This document shows positions 52,348 to 61,015 of a stretch of 64,000 nt of DNA, piece after piece. Made by a program: the position numbers and the translations under genes. A model generated the notes under the pieces. That model made no database searches. It saw only the letters and a list, made by a program, of their open reading frames with translations, and had not been told where the DNA came from. Position 1 is the stretch's first letter. Every line of letters starts with the position of its first letter. This DNA comes from Crocinitomix sp. (GTDB taxonomy: Bacteria; Bacteroidota; Bacteroidia; Flavobacteriales_D; Crocinitomicaceae): contig WTCE01000082.1 of NCBI GenBank assembly GCA_013138735.1, positions 1-64,000 on the forward strand, given 5' to 3'.

Positions 52348-53332
52348 TATAATAGGATTGTAGTTCATAATCAGAGAATTCACCTTTGCTCATTTTAACC
52401 AATTTATTGTATTCTTTAACGGCATCATTATAGGCTTTTTTCTCGAAGTTAATGCGATTCTCAGCACCTTCAATTTGTACCAATAAGGTTTCAACATTAT
52501 CCTTATCACCGTAAGCTTGAACCAATTTTTTAGCATCCGCTATTTTTTGATCCAGTTCACCTTCAATTTTGCTACGTTTTGAACCCTTAGCGTCATCCAG
52601 CTGTCCCGTTAATTTATCGATTTGTGAATTTAGTGTATTCAAATCATTATGCGAACCATTAACAGCGCCGAACAAATCAGGTAACATGTTATTTCTTCTG
52701 TCAATCGCACTTTCAACTAAATCAAGTTGCGAAATCATGTCTTCCTCTGCGCTAATTAATTGCATTTCTGCATTATTTGTGCTGTCAGTTGAGTTATTAG
52801 ATGAAACGACCGCATATCCTATTAAAATAACAGCTAAAATCACGGCACCAATGATGATATAAGTTTTCTTTGACTTTTCATCCTTACCGCCTACTTTTTT
52901 CTTTTTATTAATGGCACTTAGCACATTAATTGCAATCGTATCATCAGGGTCGGTCAATAGTTCTTTTCGCGCATAGTACTCTGCTTTGTCTCTTGCGCTT
53001 GCAAAGTCATCCTCTAACCATAACATATGATAAGCTTTGGCTAAAACCGAATTCCCATTAGGAAGATAAGGATTAATAGAGGTAGCTTTTTCAGCATCCT
53101 CAATTGCTTGCTCAAAATTTCGGGCTTTCAAATGATCTTCGGCCAATTTTAAATGAACATGTGCTTTGTTTTGAAGTGCGTCCCATTCTTCATCAGACAT
53201 TCCCATGCTTATAGCTAACTCCCTCAACTCGTCCAACGTTAATGGACGTTCTGTTAGGGAATCGCCTTCGGCCTCTGAGACTACTGTTCTTATGTGTTGT
53301 TTAAATTTTTCTTCGTTATATGCTGCTGCCAT
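52337..53332 (-). CDS. TPR-transmembrane-LemA fusion protein
   Basis: 331 aa. Order of parts: an N-terminal helical region (residues 1-55); two TPR units (about 56-145: KLAEDHLKARNFEQAIEDAEK, YARKELLTDPDDTIAINVLS); one membrane helix (about 163-183); and a C-terminal LemA-like bundle (about 205-320) with LDLVESAIDRRNNMLPDLFG, then VETLLVQIEGAENRINFEKK and YNDAVKEYNKLV. The last motifs are the standard LemA signature (Q/L-x-R-R-x-x-L-I-P-N-L, then E-N-R-I...YN-x-x-V). Most LemA proteins are ~190 aa with an N-terminal helix; here a TPR cytosolic part is fused in front. Directly linked to the TPM gene. Confidence 0.78.
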   Translation of the reverse strand: MAAAYNEEKFKQHIRTVVSEAEGDSLTERPLTLDELRELAISMGMSDEEWDALQNKAHVHLKLAEDHLKARNFEQAIEDAEKATSINPYLPNGNSVLAKAYHMLWLEDDFASARDKAEYYARKELLTDPDDTIAINVLSAINKKKKVGGKDEKSKKTYIIIGAVILAVILIGYAVVSSNNSTDSTNNAEMQLISAEEDMISQLDLVESAIDRRNNMLPDLFGAVNGSHNDLNTLNSQIDKLTGQLDDAKGSKRSKIEGELDQKIADAKKLVQAYGDKDNVETLLVQIEGAENRINFEKKAYNDAVKEYNKLVKMSKGEFSDYELQSYYNED

Positions 53333-53418
53333 AGTTACTTTTTCAATGTTTCAATGTTCAATTAGCAATGTAGAATTGTCAATTTTTAATATCAGACTAA
53401 AGACTAATTACAAAATAA

Positions 53419-53637
53419 TTAAACAATTTCTATTTCTATCCCTTCAAGTGAAATAAGATCGCCTTTCCGCATTTTTCTCCTGATTCTGGATTCAATTTCT
53501 CCATTAACACTCACCAATCGATCTTCAATTAATAATTTAGCGTGACCACCCGTTTGAGCAATTTGCTTTATTTTTAGAATTTTATTAAGAGCAACGAATT
53601 CCTCATTGTTTCTTAATTCAAATGTTTGTTTTTCCAT
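53419..53637 (-). CDS. S4-domain RNA-binding protein
   Basis: 72 aa, essentially one S4 domain: LNKILKIKQIAQTGGHAKLL then VNGEIESRIRRKMRKGDLI. This matches the small YaaA/RlbA-type S4 proteins of Firmicutes and Bacteroidota that bind structured RNA. Its start overlaps the end of the MeaB gene by 20 bp, so expression is coupled. Function not known beyond RNA binding. Confidence 0.85.
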   Translation of the reverse strand: MEKQTFELRNNEEFVALNKILKIKQIAQTGGHAKLLIEDRLVSVNGEIESRIRRKMRKGDLISLEGIEIEIV

Positions 53638-54679
53638 TTTTATAATATGCTAAAATTTGATTTGCGGCTTGGTATGAAGTAATTGTACCCGCTTTTAATT
53701 GTTTAGTTATTGATTCAATTTCATTTTGGATGCCATCTGTTTTACTAAAATCCGCTAAAAGTTGTGCCTTTACCGATTCATTCATCCAATATACTTGTTG
53801 GTTTTCTCTTTCTTTCGCCTTCCATCCATTACTCACCACTAACTGGTCAAAGGATTGAATGATCCTCCAAACCTTATCAATTCCCCTATTTTCAGTTGAA
53901 CTAACAGTTTCTACTTTTGGTATCCATTCGTTTGGACTAGCAGGGAATAAGTGAAGTGCATTTTTATACTCGGCGCGCGCTAAGTTTGCCTTTTTAATGT
54001 TTTCTCCATCCGTTTTAGTAATTACAATGGTATCAGCCATTTCCATAATACCGCGTTTAATGCCTTGCAATTCATCACCAGCTCCGGCAAGCATGAGCAG
54101 TAAAAAAAAGTCAGTCATGGAGTGGACTTCCGTTTCCGATTGTCCAACACCAACAGTTTCAATTAATATAATTTCATAGCCTGCGGCCTCACATAATAAT
54201 ATCGTTTCTCTGGTCTTTCTCGCTACACCGCCCAATGAACCGCTTGTTGCTGTTGGGCGAATAAAGGCATTTTGATGAACAGCCAAATTATTCATGCGTG
54301 TTTTATCTCCTAAAATACTGCCTTTAGATACTTCGCTACTTGGGTCAATTGCCATTACAGCTACTTTTTTGCCCATTTCAGCTAGATATGTTCCAAGGCT
54401 TTCGATAAAAGTACTTTTACCAACCCCAGGTACGCCTGTAATTCCTACTCGAACGGATTTTCCCGATTGCGGTAAACAGGTTTTTAGAATTTCTTGACCA
54501 ATTTTATTTTGCGCTTCATTCTTGCTTTCAATTAAAGTGATGGTTTCAGATAGCGCGGCTTTATCACCTTTTAGAATACGACTTGTTAACTCGGCAGGAG
54601 TTAAACGATCCGCATGCTTTTTTTTGTTCGCAATTAAACGATCAATTTGCGCTTTATTTGGTGATTTATTTGATGACAT
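53618..54679 (-). CDS. meaB: MeaB/ArgK-type G3E GTPase
   Basis: 353 aa. P-loop at residues 81-90 (TGVPGVGKST), then MAIDPSSEVSKGSILGDKTR, ETVGVGQSETEV and VITKTDGEN (the base-recognition NKxD counterpart). This is the methylmalonyl-CoA mutase chaperone GTPase MeaB, which protects and reloads the B12 enzyme; older annotations call it ArgK kinase. The mutase subunits are not in the window. It overlaps the S4 gene downstream by 20 bp. Confidence 0.9.
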   Translation of the reverse strand: MSSNKSPNKAQIDRLIANKKKHADRLTPAELTSRILKGDKAALSETITLIESKNEAQNKIGQEILKTCLPQSGKSVRVGITGVPGVGKSTFIESLGTYLAEMGKKVAVMAIDPSSEVSKGSILGDKTRMNNLAVHQNAFIRPTATSGSLGGVARKTRETILLCEAAGYEIILIETVGVGQSETEVHSMTDFFLLLMLAGAGDELQGIKRGIMEMADTIVITKTDGENIKKANLARAEYKNALHLFPASPNEWIPKVETVSSTENRGIDKVWRIIQSFDQLVVSNGWKAKERENQQVYWMNESVKAQLLADFSKTDGIQNEIESITKQLKAGTITSYQAANQILAYYKNGKTNI

Positions 54680-54682
54680 ATA

Positions 54683-54830
54683 TAGCGTCTGGTCCGAAAT
54701 AGACGAATTTTTACAAATCTAAGAAATTTTGAGAAATAGTTTTATTTCTTTAGGAGAAGAAAAAGCGAAGCTTTTGAAGACCAAACGTTAGCACCAAAAT
54801 TAATTTTGTTGTATTTCCGATTAGACACTA
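54683..54830. repeat. MITE-like element with terminal inverted repeats, copy B
   Basis: Reverse-oriented relative to copy A at 33768-33919. The ends read TAGCGTCTGGTCCGAAATA at the left and, reverse-complemented, TAGTGTCTAATCGGAAATA at the right. The core 54754-54792 is identical (39 bp) to 33806-33844 in reverse complement. A hairpin AGAAATA-GTTT-TATTTCT lies inside. It occupies nearly all of the space between the meaB start and the next gene's stop; no ORF. Confidence 0.75.
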
Positions 54831-54836
54831 GAAAAT

Positions 54837-55418
54837 TTACGGTCCTTGTACCAAAGTATCCTTGGCCAAGGATGAATAATTGACAATCCATTCTGTTTTC
54901 CGAATATCTCGCAATAATTTGAATAGATTATCTCCGTAAATATAGTCGGTTAATAGATTTCGAATTCCATATTCCTTGAACAAATATTCCAATTGTTTTT
55001 GTGAAGGTTTATATTTTCCATGTCCCCAACCGTATAAGTCGTACTGCGTGGGATGTTCAAAAAATCTAATTTTCCAAACTTGATCAAATATTGGACAATA
55101 ATAATCCACAATTTTACCATATTCATCTTCTACTAAAAGACAGCTATCCACGTTGTTTTTATAGAATAAATTTTCTTTTTTAATATTAACGGTACCGGGC
55201 CAATGACCCATAGCGGTGTACATGAAACGTTGTTTTCTTACTATTTCTGCTCCAATGACTTTTCCATCTCGGGTAGAGACAAAGGCGTATGTAACAATCG
55301 TGGAATTGGCACCAGCGAATAAGCCAATAGCCAAATGCGTTTGCTTTCCAGTTTGGGCAAATGTTGAAGCGTTAAGCAGGCTTAAACCAATGATTAATAT
55401 GTATACAATTCTTTTAAT
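54837..55418 (-). CDS. Exported protein with an apparent ATT start
   Basis: 193 aa if translated from an ATT at 55416-55418; the first ATG/GTG/TTG in frame is TTG 55334, which would remove the signal. The upstream frame reads I-KRIVYILIIGLSLLNAS-TFAQ, a perfect Sec signal if the first codon were ATG (MKRIVYIL...). The frame is open only back to TAC after a stop, and no other start exists. I infer either initiation at ATT (known for infC) or a loss-of-start mutation. The mature part has no family I recognise. Confidence 0.5.
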   Translation of the reverse strand: MKRIVYILIIGLSLLNASTFAQTGKQTHLAIGLFAGANSTIVTYAFVSTRDGKVIGAEIVRKQRFMYTAMGHWPGTVNIKKENLFYKNNVDSCLLVEDEYGKIVDYYCPIFDQVWKIRFFEHPTQYDLYGWGHGKYKPSQKQLEYLFKEYGIRNLLTDYIYGDNLFKLLRDIRKTEWIVNYSSLAKDTLVQGP

Positions 55419-55640
55419 AGTGTTCTTTAAGGGGTATTAAATCTACGCAATTCATAATGAGTTTGCAAATATCCAAACGCCATGCCGTTATTTCCAGCCA
55501 TTTGGATTTAAAAACAATTAGGTTTAAATAATGAGCTATTAGCTGAAAAAATGACGGGTTGCAGCAAGAAAAACAGGTCTCTTGTCGTTACTTGGCACTA
55601 CAATTCATCCACTTCCCGTCATTCTGTCAGTAAAATAGCA

Positions 55641-55657
55641 TTGGCATATCTATTGAC
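55641..55657 (+). promoter_or_regulatory. Candidate sigma-54-like promoter of htpG
   Basis: TTGGCATATCTATTGAC: TGGCA at the -24 element and TTGA at the -12 element with exactly 12 bp from G to G, close to the sigma-54 consensus TGGCAC-N5-TTGC (the last C is A). Just upstream, GTCATTCTGTCAG at 55618-55630 and an inverted pair ATGACGGG / CCCGTCAT (55551-55558, 55615-55622) could be operator half-sites for an activator. The start codon of htpG is 30 bp downstream. Confidence 0.45.
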
Positions 55658-55689
55658 ATAGAAAAAGAAACTTAAAATAAGATTATACA

Positions 55690-57588
55690 ATGGCAACTAA
55701 AGGAACGGTAAACGTACAGACGGAGAATATTTTTCCACTCATCAAAAAGTTCTTATACAGTGATCACGAAATATTTTTACGCGAATTAGTATCCAATGCA
55801 ATTGATGCTACAAGCAAATTAAAAGTATTAAGTGCCGCTGGTGAAGTGAAAGGAGACTTAGGAGACCTTAAGGTAGAAGTGATTTTAGATAAAGAAGCTG
55901 GAACACTTACAATTAAGGATCGTGGATTAGGAATGACGGAGGAAGAGATTGAAAAATACATCAATCAAATTGCTTTTTCAGGGGCAGAAGAGTTCGTGAA
56001 AAAATATGAAGGTAAAGAAGGCGCTGAGCAAATCATTGGACATTTTGGACTAGGATTCTATTCGTCTTTTATGGTTTCAAGCAGGGTACAAATTAAAACA
56101 TTGTCATTTCAAGAAGGTGCTCAAGCAGCGCAATGGGAAAGTGATGGAACGCCTGAGTATGAGATTACTGATATTGATAAAGCCGATAGAGGTACTGAAA
56201 TTGTATTGCATATTGCCGAAGATTCAGTAGAATTTTTAGAAAAAGAGCGTATTAGCGGTATTTTAAATAAATATTGCAAATTCTTACCTGTTGAAATCAA
56301 ATTTGGTACAAAAACTATCAAAAAAGATGATCCATCTGGAGAGAAGGATGAAAATGATGAGGTGAAGAAAGTGGACGTTGAGGTAGATTATATCGTCAAT
56401 AATCCAAACCCATTATGGGTAAAAGCACCGGCTGATATAAGTGACGAGGAGTACAAGCTGTTTTACAGAGAATTATATCCTGCATCATTTGAAGATCCAT
56501 TATTTCATATCCATTTGAATGTTGACTATCCTTTTAATTTAACGGGAATACTTTATTTCCCTAAATTGAAGGAAACAATGGAAGTACAAAAGAATAAAAT
56601 TCAGTTGTACTCCAATCAAGTATTTATTACAGATTCTGTTGAGGAAATTGTACCTGAGTTTTTGACTTTATTACATGGTGTAATTGATTCACCAGACATT
56701 CCTTTAAATGTTTCTCGTTCATACTTACAGGCAGATGGAAATGTGAAAAAAATTGCTTCACATATCACGAAAAAAGTAGCCGATAAATTAAACGGTATGT
56801 TTAAGAATGACCGCGCTGATTTTGAGGATAAGTGGGACAGCTTAAAAGTATTTGTTGAATACGGAATGTTGACGGATGATAAATTCTATGCAAAAGCAGA
56901 AAAATTCACTTTAGTAAAAAATACAAAAGGAGAATATGCAACACTAGAAGAGTATCAAGAAAAAATCAAACCAATTCAAACTGATAAAGATGGTAAACTG
57001 ATTGTGCTTTATGCGAACAATAAAGATGCACATCACCAATTTATTACAGCAGCTGAAGATAGAGGATATGATGTGTTATTGATGGATAGTCCATTAACAC
57101 CACATTACATTTCGCAATTGGAGAGCAAATTAGAAAATGTAAGTTTTGCACGAGTAGATGCAGATACGTTGGATAACTTGATCAAACATGATGTTGAGGT
57201 TCCTTCAAAATTATCTGATGAGGAAATAGAAAAGTTAAAGCCAATTTTTGAAGGAGTAGTGAGTAAAGAAAAATTCACTGTGCAATTTGAAAATATGAGT
57301 GAAACTGATGCACCAATAGTGATTACTCAACCTGAGTTTATGCGTAGAATGCAAGAACAACAGAAAATGGGTGGGGGCGGAATGAACATGTTTGGTTCAT
57401 TTCCAGAAATGTACAACTTAACAGTGAACACTAATCACCCTACAGTTGGTTCTATTTTGAAAAAACAAAAAGACAACAAACAAAAAGTTGCGAAACAATT
57501 AACCGATTTAGCAATGCTTTCACAAGGCATGTTAACTGGGGCAGATTTAACAACTTTTATCAATAGAAGCGTAGAACTGATTAAGTAA
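55690..57588 (+). CDS. htpG: Chaperone HtpG (Hsp90)
   Basis: 632 aa, the normal length for bacterial Hsp90. The N-terminal ATPase domain carries LRELVSNAIDATSK, DRGLGMTEEEIE, GLGFYSSFMV and TPEYEI; the middle domain and C-terminal dimerisation part follow (LLMDSPLTPHYI, INRSVELI at the end). It is a cytosolic ATP-driven chaperone. The 250 bp upstream has no gene but has the sigma-54-like box. The end of this gene is found again, in decayed form, upstream of the third glycine-rich gene. Confidence 0.96.
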   Translation: MATKGTVNVQTENIFPLIKKFLYSDHEIFLRELVSNAIDATSKLKVLSAAGEVKGDLGDLKVEVILDKEAGTLTIKDRGLGMTEEEIEKYINQIAFSGAEEFVKKYEGKEGAEQIIGHFGLGFYSSFMVSSRVQIKTLSFQEGAQAAQWESDGTPEYEITDIDKADRGTEIVLHIAEDSVEFLEKERISGILNKYCKFLPVEIKFGTKTIKKDDPSGEKDENDEVKKVDVEVDYIVNNPNPLWVKAPADISDEEYKLFYRELYPASFEDPLFHIHLNVDYPFNLTGILYFPKLKETMEVQKNKIQLYSNQVFITDSVEEIVPEFLTLLHGVIDSPDIPLNVSRSYLQADGNVKKIASHITKKVADKLNGMFKNDRADFEDKWDSLKVFVEYGMLTDDKFYAKAEKFTLVKNTKGEYATLEEYQEKIKPIQTDKDGKLIVLYANNKDAHHQFITAAEDRGYDVLLMDSPLTPHYISQLESKLENVSFARVDADTLDNLIKHDVEVPSKLSDEEIEKLKPIFEGVVSKEKFTVQFENMSETDAPIVITQPEFMRRMQEQQKMGGGGMNMFGSFPEMYNLTVNTNHPTVGSILKKQKDNKQKVAKQLTDLAMLSQGMLTGADLTTFINRSVELIK

Positions 57589-57613
57589 ATCTCCAGGTCA
57601 TTTAAATTGAATT

Positions 57614-57643
57614 AAAAGGTCGCTTTATAGCGGCCTTTTTTTT
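57614..57643 (+). terminator. Terminator of htpG
   Basis: Stem AAAAGGTCGC / GCGGCCTTTT with loop TTTATA and a run of eight T's after it. Confidence 0.8.
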
Positions 57644-57765
57644 GTACAATATTTTTTATTAAACTTTACCTTCATTGGATTGCAGGGTTTTTGCAAACTG
57701 ATGAAAGTCATGTTTTGAAACGGTTTTGTGTAAATTTCGTCACATAACTTAATCTATTTAATCTG

Positions 57766-57773
57766 TAGATTTG
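57766..57773 (+). promoter_or_regulatory. Candidate -7 box of glycine-rich gene 1
   Basis: TAGATTTG, an exact TAnnTTTG match, 24 bp before the ATG at 57798. The same box occurs at the same place in all three gene copies. No TTG at the ideal distance. Confidence 0.45.
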
Positions 57774-57797
57774 GTAGTATACATTAAAACCTACATT

Positions 57798-59150
57798 ATG
57801 ATGAAAAAACTAAACTTAAAACAAGTACTCTTAGCGGGGTTTACTTTATGTGCTCCATTGGTTTGGGGACAAACAGAAGTGTTTGATTACACAGGATCAA
57901 TAGAGACATATACTGTTCCTGCAGACGTGAATCAAATTCAAATTACAACCAAAGGCGCAAGCGGTGGTGAAGGAGATAATATTGCAAGCGGTGTGCCTGG
58001 ACATGGTGCAAGTATACAAGGGAATTTTATAGTTGAACCAGGACAGGTACTCAAGATTTTGGTTGGAGAAGAAGGAGAAGGTGGAGCATTTATTGCCGGT
58101 GGGGGTGGCGGAAGCTTTGTATGGGATCAATCAACAGATGAACTTTTATCTGCAGCAGGTGGCGGCGGCGGCGGCGGTCAAGACGACATGATTGATACCT
58201 ATATAGATGGGGTGGATGCCTCAATTGACGAAAATGGTACGGATGGCGCAGGATTTGATACTGGTGGTGGAGTAGATGGAGACGGTGGAGTAACGCCGGG
58301 TGTTTCTAATTATGCTTCAGGCGGAGCTGGTTGGTTTTCAAATGGAGCGAATGGTACAACTTATGGTTGTGACAATAATTCTACTGGTGGAGAAACACCC
58401 TTGTCAGGCGGAGATGGTGGAAATGGTGGTGGAGATGACCTCGCTGCAGCTGACGGCGGATTTGGCGGCGGCGGCGGCGGAAACGGACGTTGTGGAGCAG
58501 TTGGCGGCGGCGGCGGCGGTGGCTACAGCGGCGGTGGTGCTGGAGGTGAAATACTTGCATCAAATTTTAACGGCGGCGGTGGCGGCGGATCATTTAACGG
58601 AGGTGCTTTTCCAGTAGAACTGGTATTAGGAACCACAGGCAATGGTCAAATTATTATCTCTGTTTTATGTTATGTAATTAATTTGGATGCTGACGTAGTT
58701 GATGAGTTATCAGGAAGTGATGGAGCGATAAACTTAACTGTAACAGGTGGAACTTCTCCTTATGTTTTTGATTGGGATACTGACGGAACAGGAGATTTTG
58801 ATGATGATGAGGATTTGGTTGCTTTAACTGGCGGAACTTATGCAGTAGTTGTGCAAGATGACGCTGGTTGTACTGAATCTCTAGATGTAGTAGTAGGAAG
58901 TAGTGTTAACGTTAATGAACTAGAAAAATTGGCGCTTAATATCTATCCTAATCCAACAACAGATTTATTAACAATTGAATTTGAAGGAAGTTATACATAC
59001 GAATTAATTAATGTCAATGGGGATATTCTATTCACAGGAACAGCTAAGGATAAGCATACACTTTCTTTGGAAGACCAAGCAAGTGGCGTTTACTTCATAA
59101 AAGTAACATCCAACAACATTACCAAAGTAAATAAGGTAGTAAAAGAATAG
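57798..59150 (+). CDS. Glycine-rich T9SS-secreted protein, tandem copy 1
   Basis: 450 aa from ATG 57798 (ATGATGAAA; an upstream TTG overlaps the -7 box). Signal peptide KLNLKQVLLAGFTLCAPLVW then GQ. Residues ~25-290 form a beta domain with long glycine runs (AAGGGGGGG, GGFGGGGGGNGRCGAV, GGGGGGGYSGGG), similar to the Gly-rich domain of animal ALK-type receptors and to bacterial Gly-rich surface proteins. Then an SprB-like repeat (DELSGSDGAINLTVTGGTSP ... GGTYAVVVQDDAGC) and a type A sorting domain (LNIYPNPTTDLLTIEF ... GVYFIKV). The protein should be displayed on the surface. Copies 2 and 3 have the same length. Confidence 0.85.
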   Translation: MMKKLNLKQVLLAGFTLCAPLVWGQTEVFDYTGSIETYTVPADVNQIQITTKGASGGEGDNIASGVPGHGASIQGNFIVEPGQVLKILVGEEGEGGAFIAGGGGGSFVWDQSTDELLSAAGGGGGGGQDDMIDTYIDGVDASIDENGTDGAGFDTGGGVDGDGGVTPGVSNYASGGAGWFSNGANGTTYGCDNNSTGGETPLSGGDGGNGGGDDLAAADGGFGGGGGGNGRCGAVGGGGGGGYSGGGAGGEILASNFNGGGGGGSFNGGAFPVELVLGTTGNGQIIISVLCYVINLDADVVDELSGSDGAINLTVTGGTSPYVFDWDTDGTGDFDDDEDLVALTGGTYAVVVQDDAGCTESLDVVVGSSVNVNELEKLALNIYPNPTTDLLTIEFEGSYTYELINVNGDILFTGTAKDKHTLSLEDQASGVYFIKVTSNNITKVNKVVKE

Positions 59151-59170
59151 TTCAAGCTGAAAATATAGTT

Positions 59171-59206
59171 AAAGGGTTCTGGCAATAAATGTCAGAACCC
59201 TTTTTT
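59171..59206 (+). terminator. Terminator of glycine-rich gene 1
   Basis: AAAGGGTTCTGGC pairs with GTCAGAACCCTTT, with a T-run. Nearly the same hairpin follows copies 2 and 3. Confidence 0.8.
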
Positions 59207-59283
59207 ATTTCTCCTCTTATCTGTTATAGGAAAGCGTGTATTGACATTAAAAAAAACAGATCCAACTCCAGATATTAGGCGGG

Positions 59284-59340
59284 AATCTAGGGTTGATTAA
59301 CTAAGGTTTTTAAACGATTTAAATTTAAGAGAAAGGTTCC
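59284..59340 (+). repeat. Short remnant of htpG-derived duplicated spacer
   Basis: The stretch TCTAGGGTTGATTAACTAAG then GTTTTTAAACGATTTAAATT matches 61099-61143 closely. That later copy is clearly homologous to the htpG 3' end, so this is the more eroded version of the same fossil. Confidence 0.55.
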
Positions 59341-59484
59341 CTTTTGAAACGATTAACCCCTGTAATTCAAACCTCTTAAAGGCCTGCTGTTGTTGGTTTG
59401 CGACAGGAATGAAAGCTGACGAAAATCATGCATTTATAGGGCTGGTAGGTGATTTTTGTTAGTAAATTAAACCTATCTAATCCG

Positions 59485-59492
59485 TAAATTTG
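59485..59492 (+). promoter_or_regulatory. Candidate -7 box of glycine-rich gene 2
   Basis: TAAATTTG, same position as in copies 1 and 3. Confidence 0.4.
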
Positions 59493-59516
59493 ATAGTATA
59501 TATTAAAAACTATATT

Positions 59517-60869
59517 ATGATGACAAAACTAAACTTAAAACAAGTACTCTTAGCGGGGTTTACTTTATGTGCTCCATTGGTTTGGGGACAAACAGAAGTG
59601 TTTGATTACACAGGATCAATAGAGACATATACTGTTCCTGCAGATGTGAATCAAATTCAAATTACAACCAAAGGCGCAAGTGGTGGTCAAGGAGATAATA
59701 TTGCAAGTGGTGAGGGTGGAAATGGCGCAAGTATACAAGGGAATTTTATCGTTGAACCAGGACAAGTGCTCAAGATTTTGGTTGGAGAAGAAGGAGAAGG
59801 TGGTGAATTTATTGCCGGTGGTGGTGGTGGATCATTTGTTTGGGATCAGTCAACAGATGAACTTTTATCTGCAGCAGGTGGCGGCGGTGGCGGTGGCGAA
59901 GATGTCACGGTTGATACATATATAGATGGAATAGACGCCTCACTTGACGAAAGTGGTACTCATGGAGCAGGATTTGATACTGGTGCTGGAACAGATGGAG
60001 ACGGTGGAGTTGTTCCAGTTGTTGCTGACTATGCCTCAGGCGGAGCCGGTTGGTTTTCAAATGGAGCAAATGGTACAACTTATGGGTGTGACAATAATTC
60101 TACTGGCGGAGAAACGCCCTTATCAGGTGGAGCAGGCGGAAATGGTGGAGGATCAGACGACGCTAGAGCTGATGGAGGCTTCGGCGGCGGCGGCGGCGGA
60201 AACGGACGTTGTGGAGCAGTTGGCGGCGGCGGCGGCGGTGGCTACAGCGGCGGTGGTGCTGGTGGTGAAATACTTACCTCAGACTTTAATGGCGGCGGCG
60301 GCGGCGGATCATTTAATGGAGGTACATTTCCAGTAGAACTGGTATTAGGAACTACAGGCAATGGTCAAATTATTATCTCTGTTTTATGTTATGTAATTAA
60401 TTTGGATGCTGACGTAGTTGATGAGTTGTCAGGAAGTGATGGAGCCATAAACTTAACAGTAACAGGCGGAACTGCTCCTTTTTTGTATGATTGGGATACT
60501 GACGGAACAGGAGATTTTGATGATGATGAGGATTTGGTTGCTTTAACTGGCGGAACTTATGCAGTAGTTGTGCAAGATGACGCTGGTTGTACTGAATCTT
60601 TAGATGTAGTAGTAGGAAGTAGTGTTAACGTTAATGAACTAGAAAAATTGGCGCTTAATATCTATCCTAATCCAACAACAGATCTATTAACAATTGAATT
60701 TGACGGAAGTTATAATTACGAGCTAGTTACCGTGAATGGAGATATTCTATTCACAGGAACAGCTAAGAATAAGCAGACGCTTTCTTTAGAAGACCAAGCA
60801 AGTGGCGTTTACTTCTTAAAAGTAACATCTAACAATATTACCGAAGTTATTAAGGTAGTTAAAGAATAG
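59517..60869 (+). CDS. Glycine-rich T9SS-secreted protein, tandem copy 2
   Basis: 450 aa from ATG 59517. Same parts in the same order as copy 1: signal peptide (KLNLKQVLLAGFTLCAPLVW), Gly-rich beta domain, SprB-like repeat and sorting domain. The N-terminal 300 residues are nearly identical to copy 1 apart from linker changes; the last ~50 residues (YNYELVTVNGDILFTG, KNKQTLSLEDQ, TEVIKVVKE) are those of copy 3. So it is a mosaic of the other two, probably through gene conversion. The gene keeps its own promoter box and terminator. Confidence 0.85.
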   Translation: MMTKLNLKQVLLAGFTLCAPLVWGQTEVFDYTGSIETYTVPADVNQIQITTKGASGGQGDNIASGEGGNGASIQGNFIVEPGQVLKILVGEEGEGGEFIAGGGGGSFVWDQSTDELLSAAGGGGGGGEDVTVDTYIDGIDASLDESGTHGAGFDTGAGTDGDGGVVPVVADYASGGAGWFSNGANGTTYGCDNNSTGGETPLSGGAGGNGGGSDDARADGGFGGGGGGNGRCGAVGGGGGGGYSGGGAGGEILTSDFNGGGGGGSFNGGTFPVELVLGTTGNGQIIISVLCYVINLDADVVDELSGSDGAINLTVTGGTAPFLYDWDTDGTGDFDDDEDLVALTGGTYAVVVQDDAGCTESLDVVVGSSVNVNELEKLALNIYPNPTTDLLTIEFDGSYNYELVTVNGDILFTGTAKNKQTLSLEDQASGVYFLKVTSNNITEVIKVVKE

Positions 60870-60889
60870 TTCAAGCTGAAAATATAGTT

Positions 60890-60928
60890 AAAGGGTTCTG
60901 ACGATAAATGTCAGGACCCTTTTTTTTG
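60890..60928 (+). terminator. Terminator of glycine-rich gene 2
   Basis: AAAGGGTTCTGAC / GTCAGGACCCTTT, loop GATAAAT, then a run of T. Confidence 0.8.
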
Positions 60929-61015
60929 TCATCCTAACTTGTTAGCAGAAGCGTGTATTGGAGCTTGTCATGCTACGGCAATATAAATCTGATATGAGTT
61001 TAAATGGCGTTTTTT

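Noticed and set aside
58300-58617. 105-residue ORF rich in Ala and Val inside glycine-rich gene 1 (similar ones in copies 2 and 3)
   Set aside because: Frame-shifted reading of the GGC/GGT repeats; all three are by-products of the Gly-rich coding sequence.
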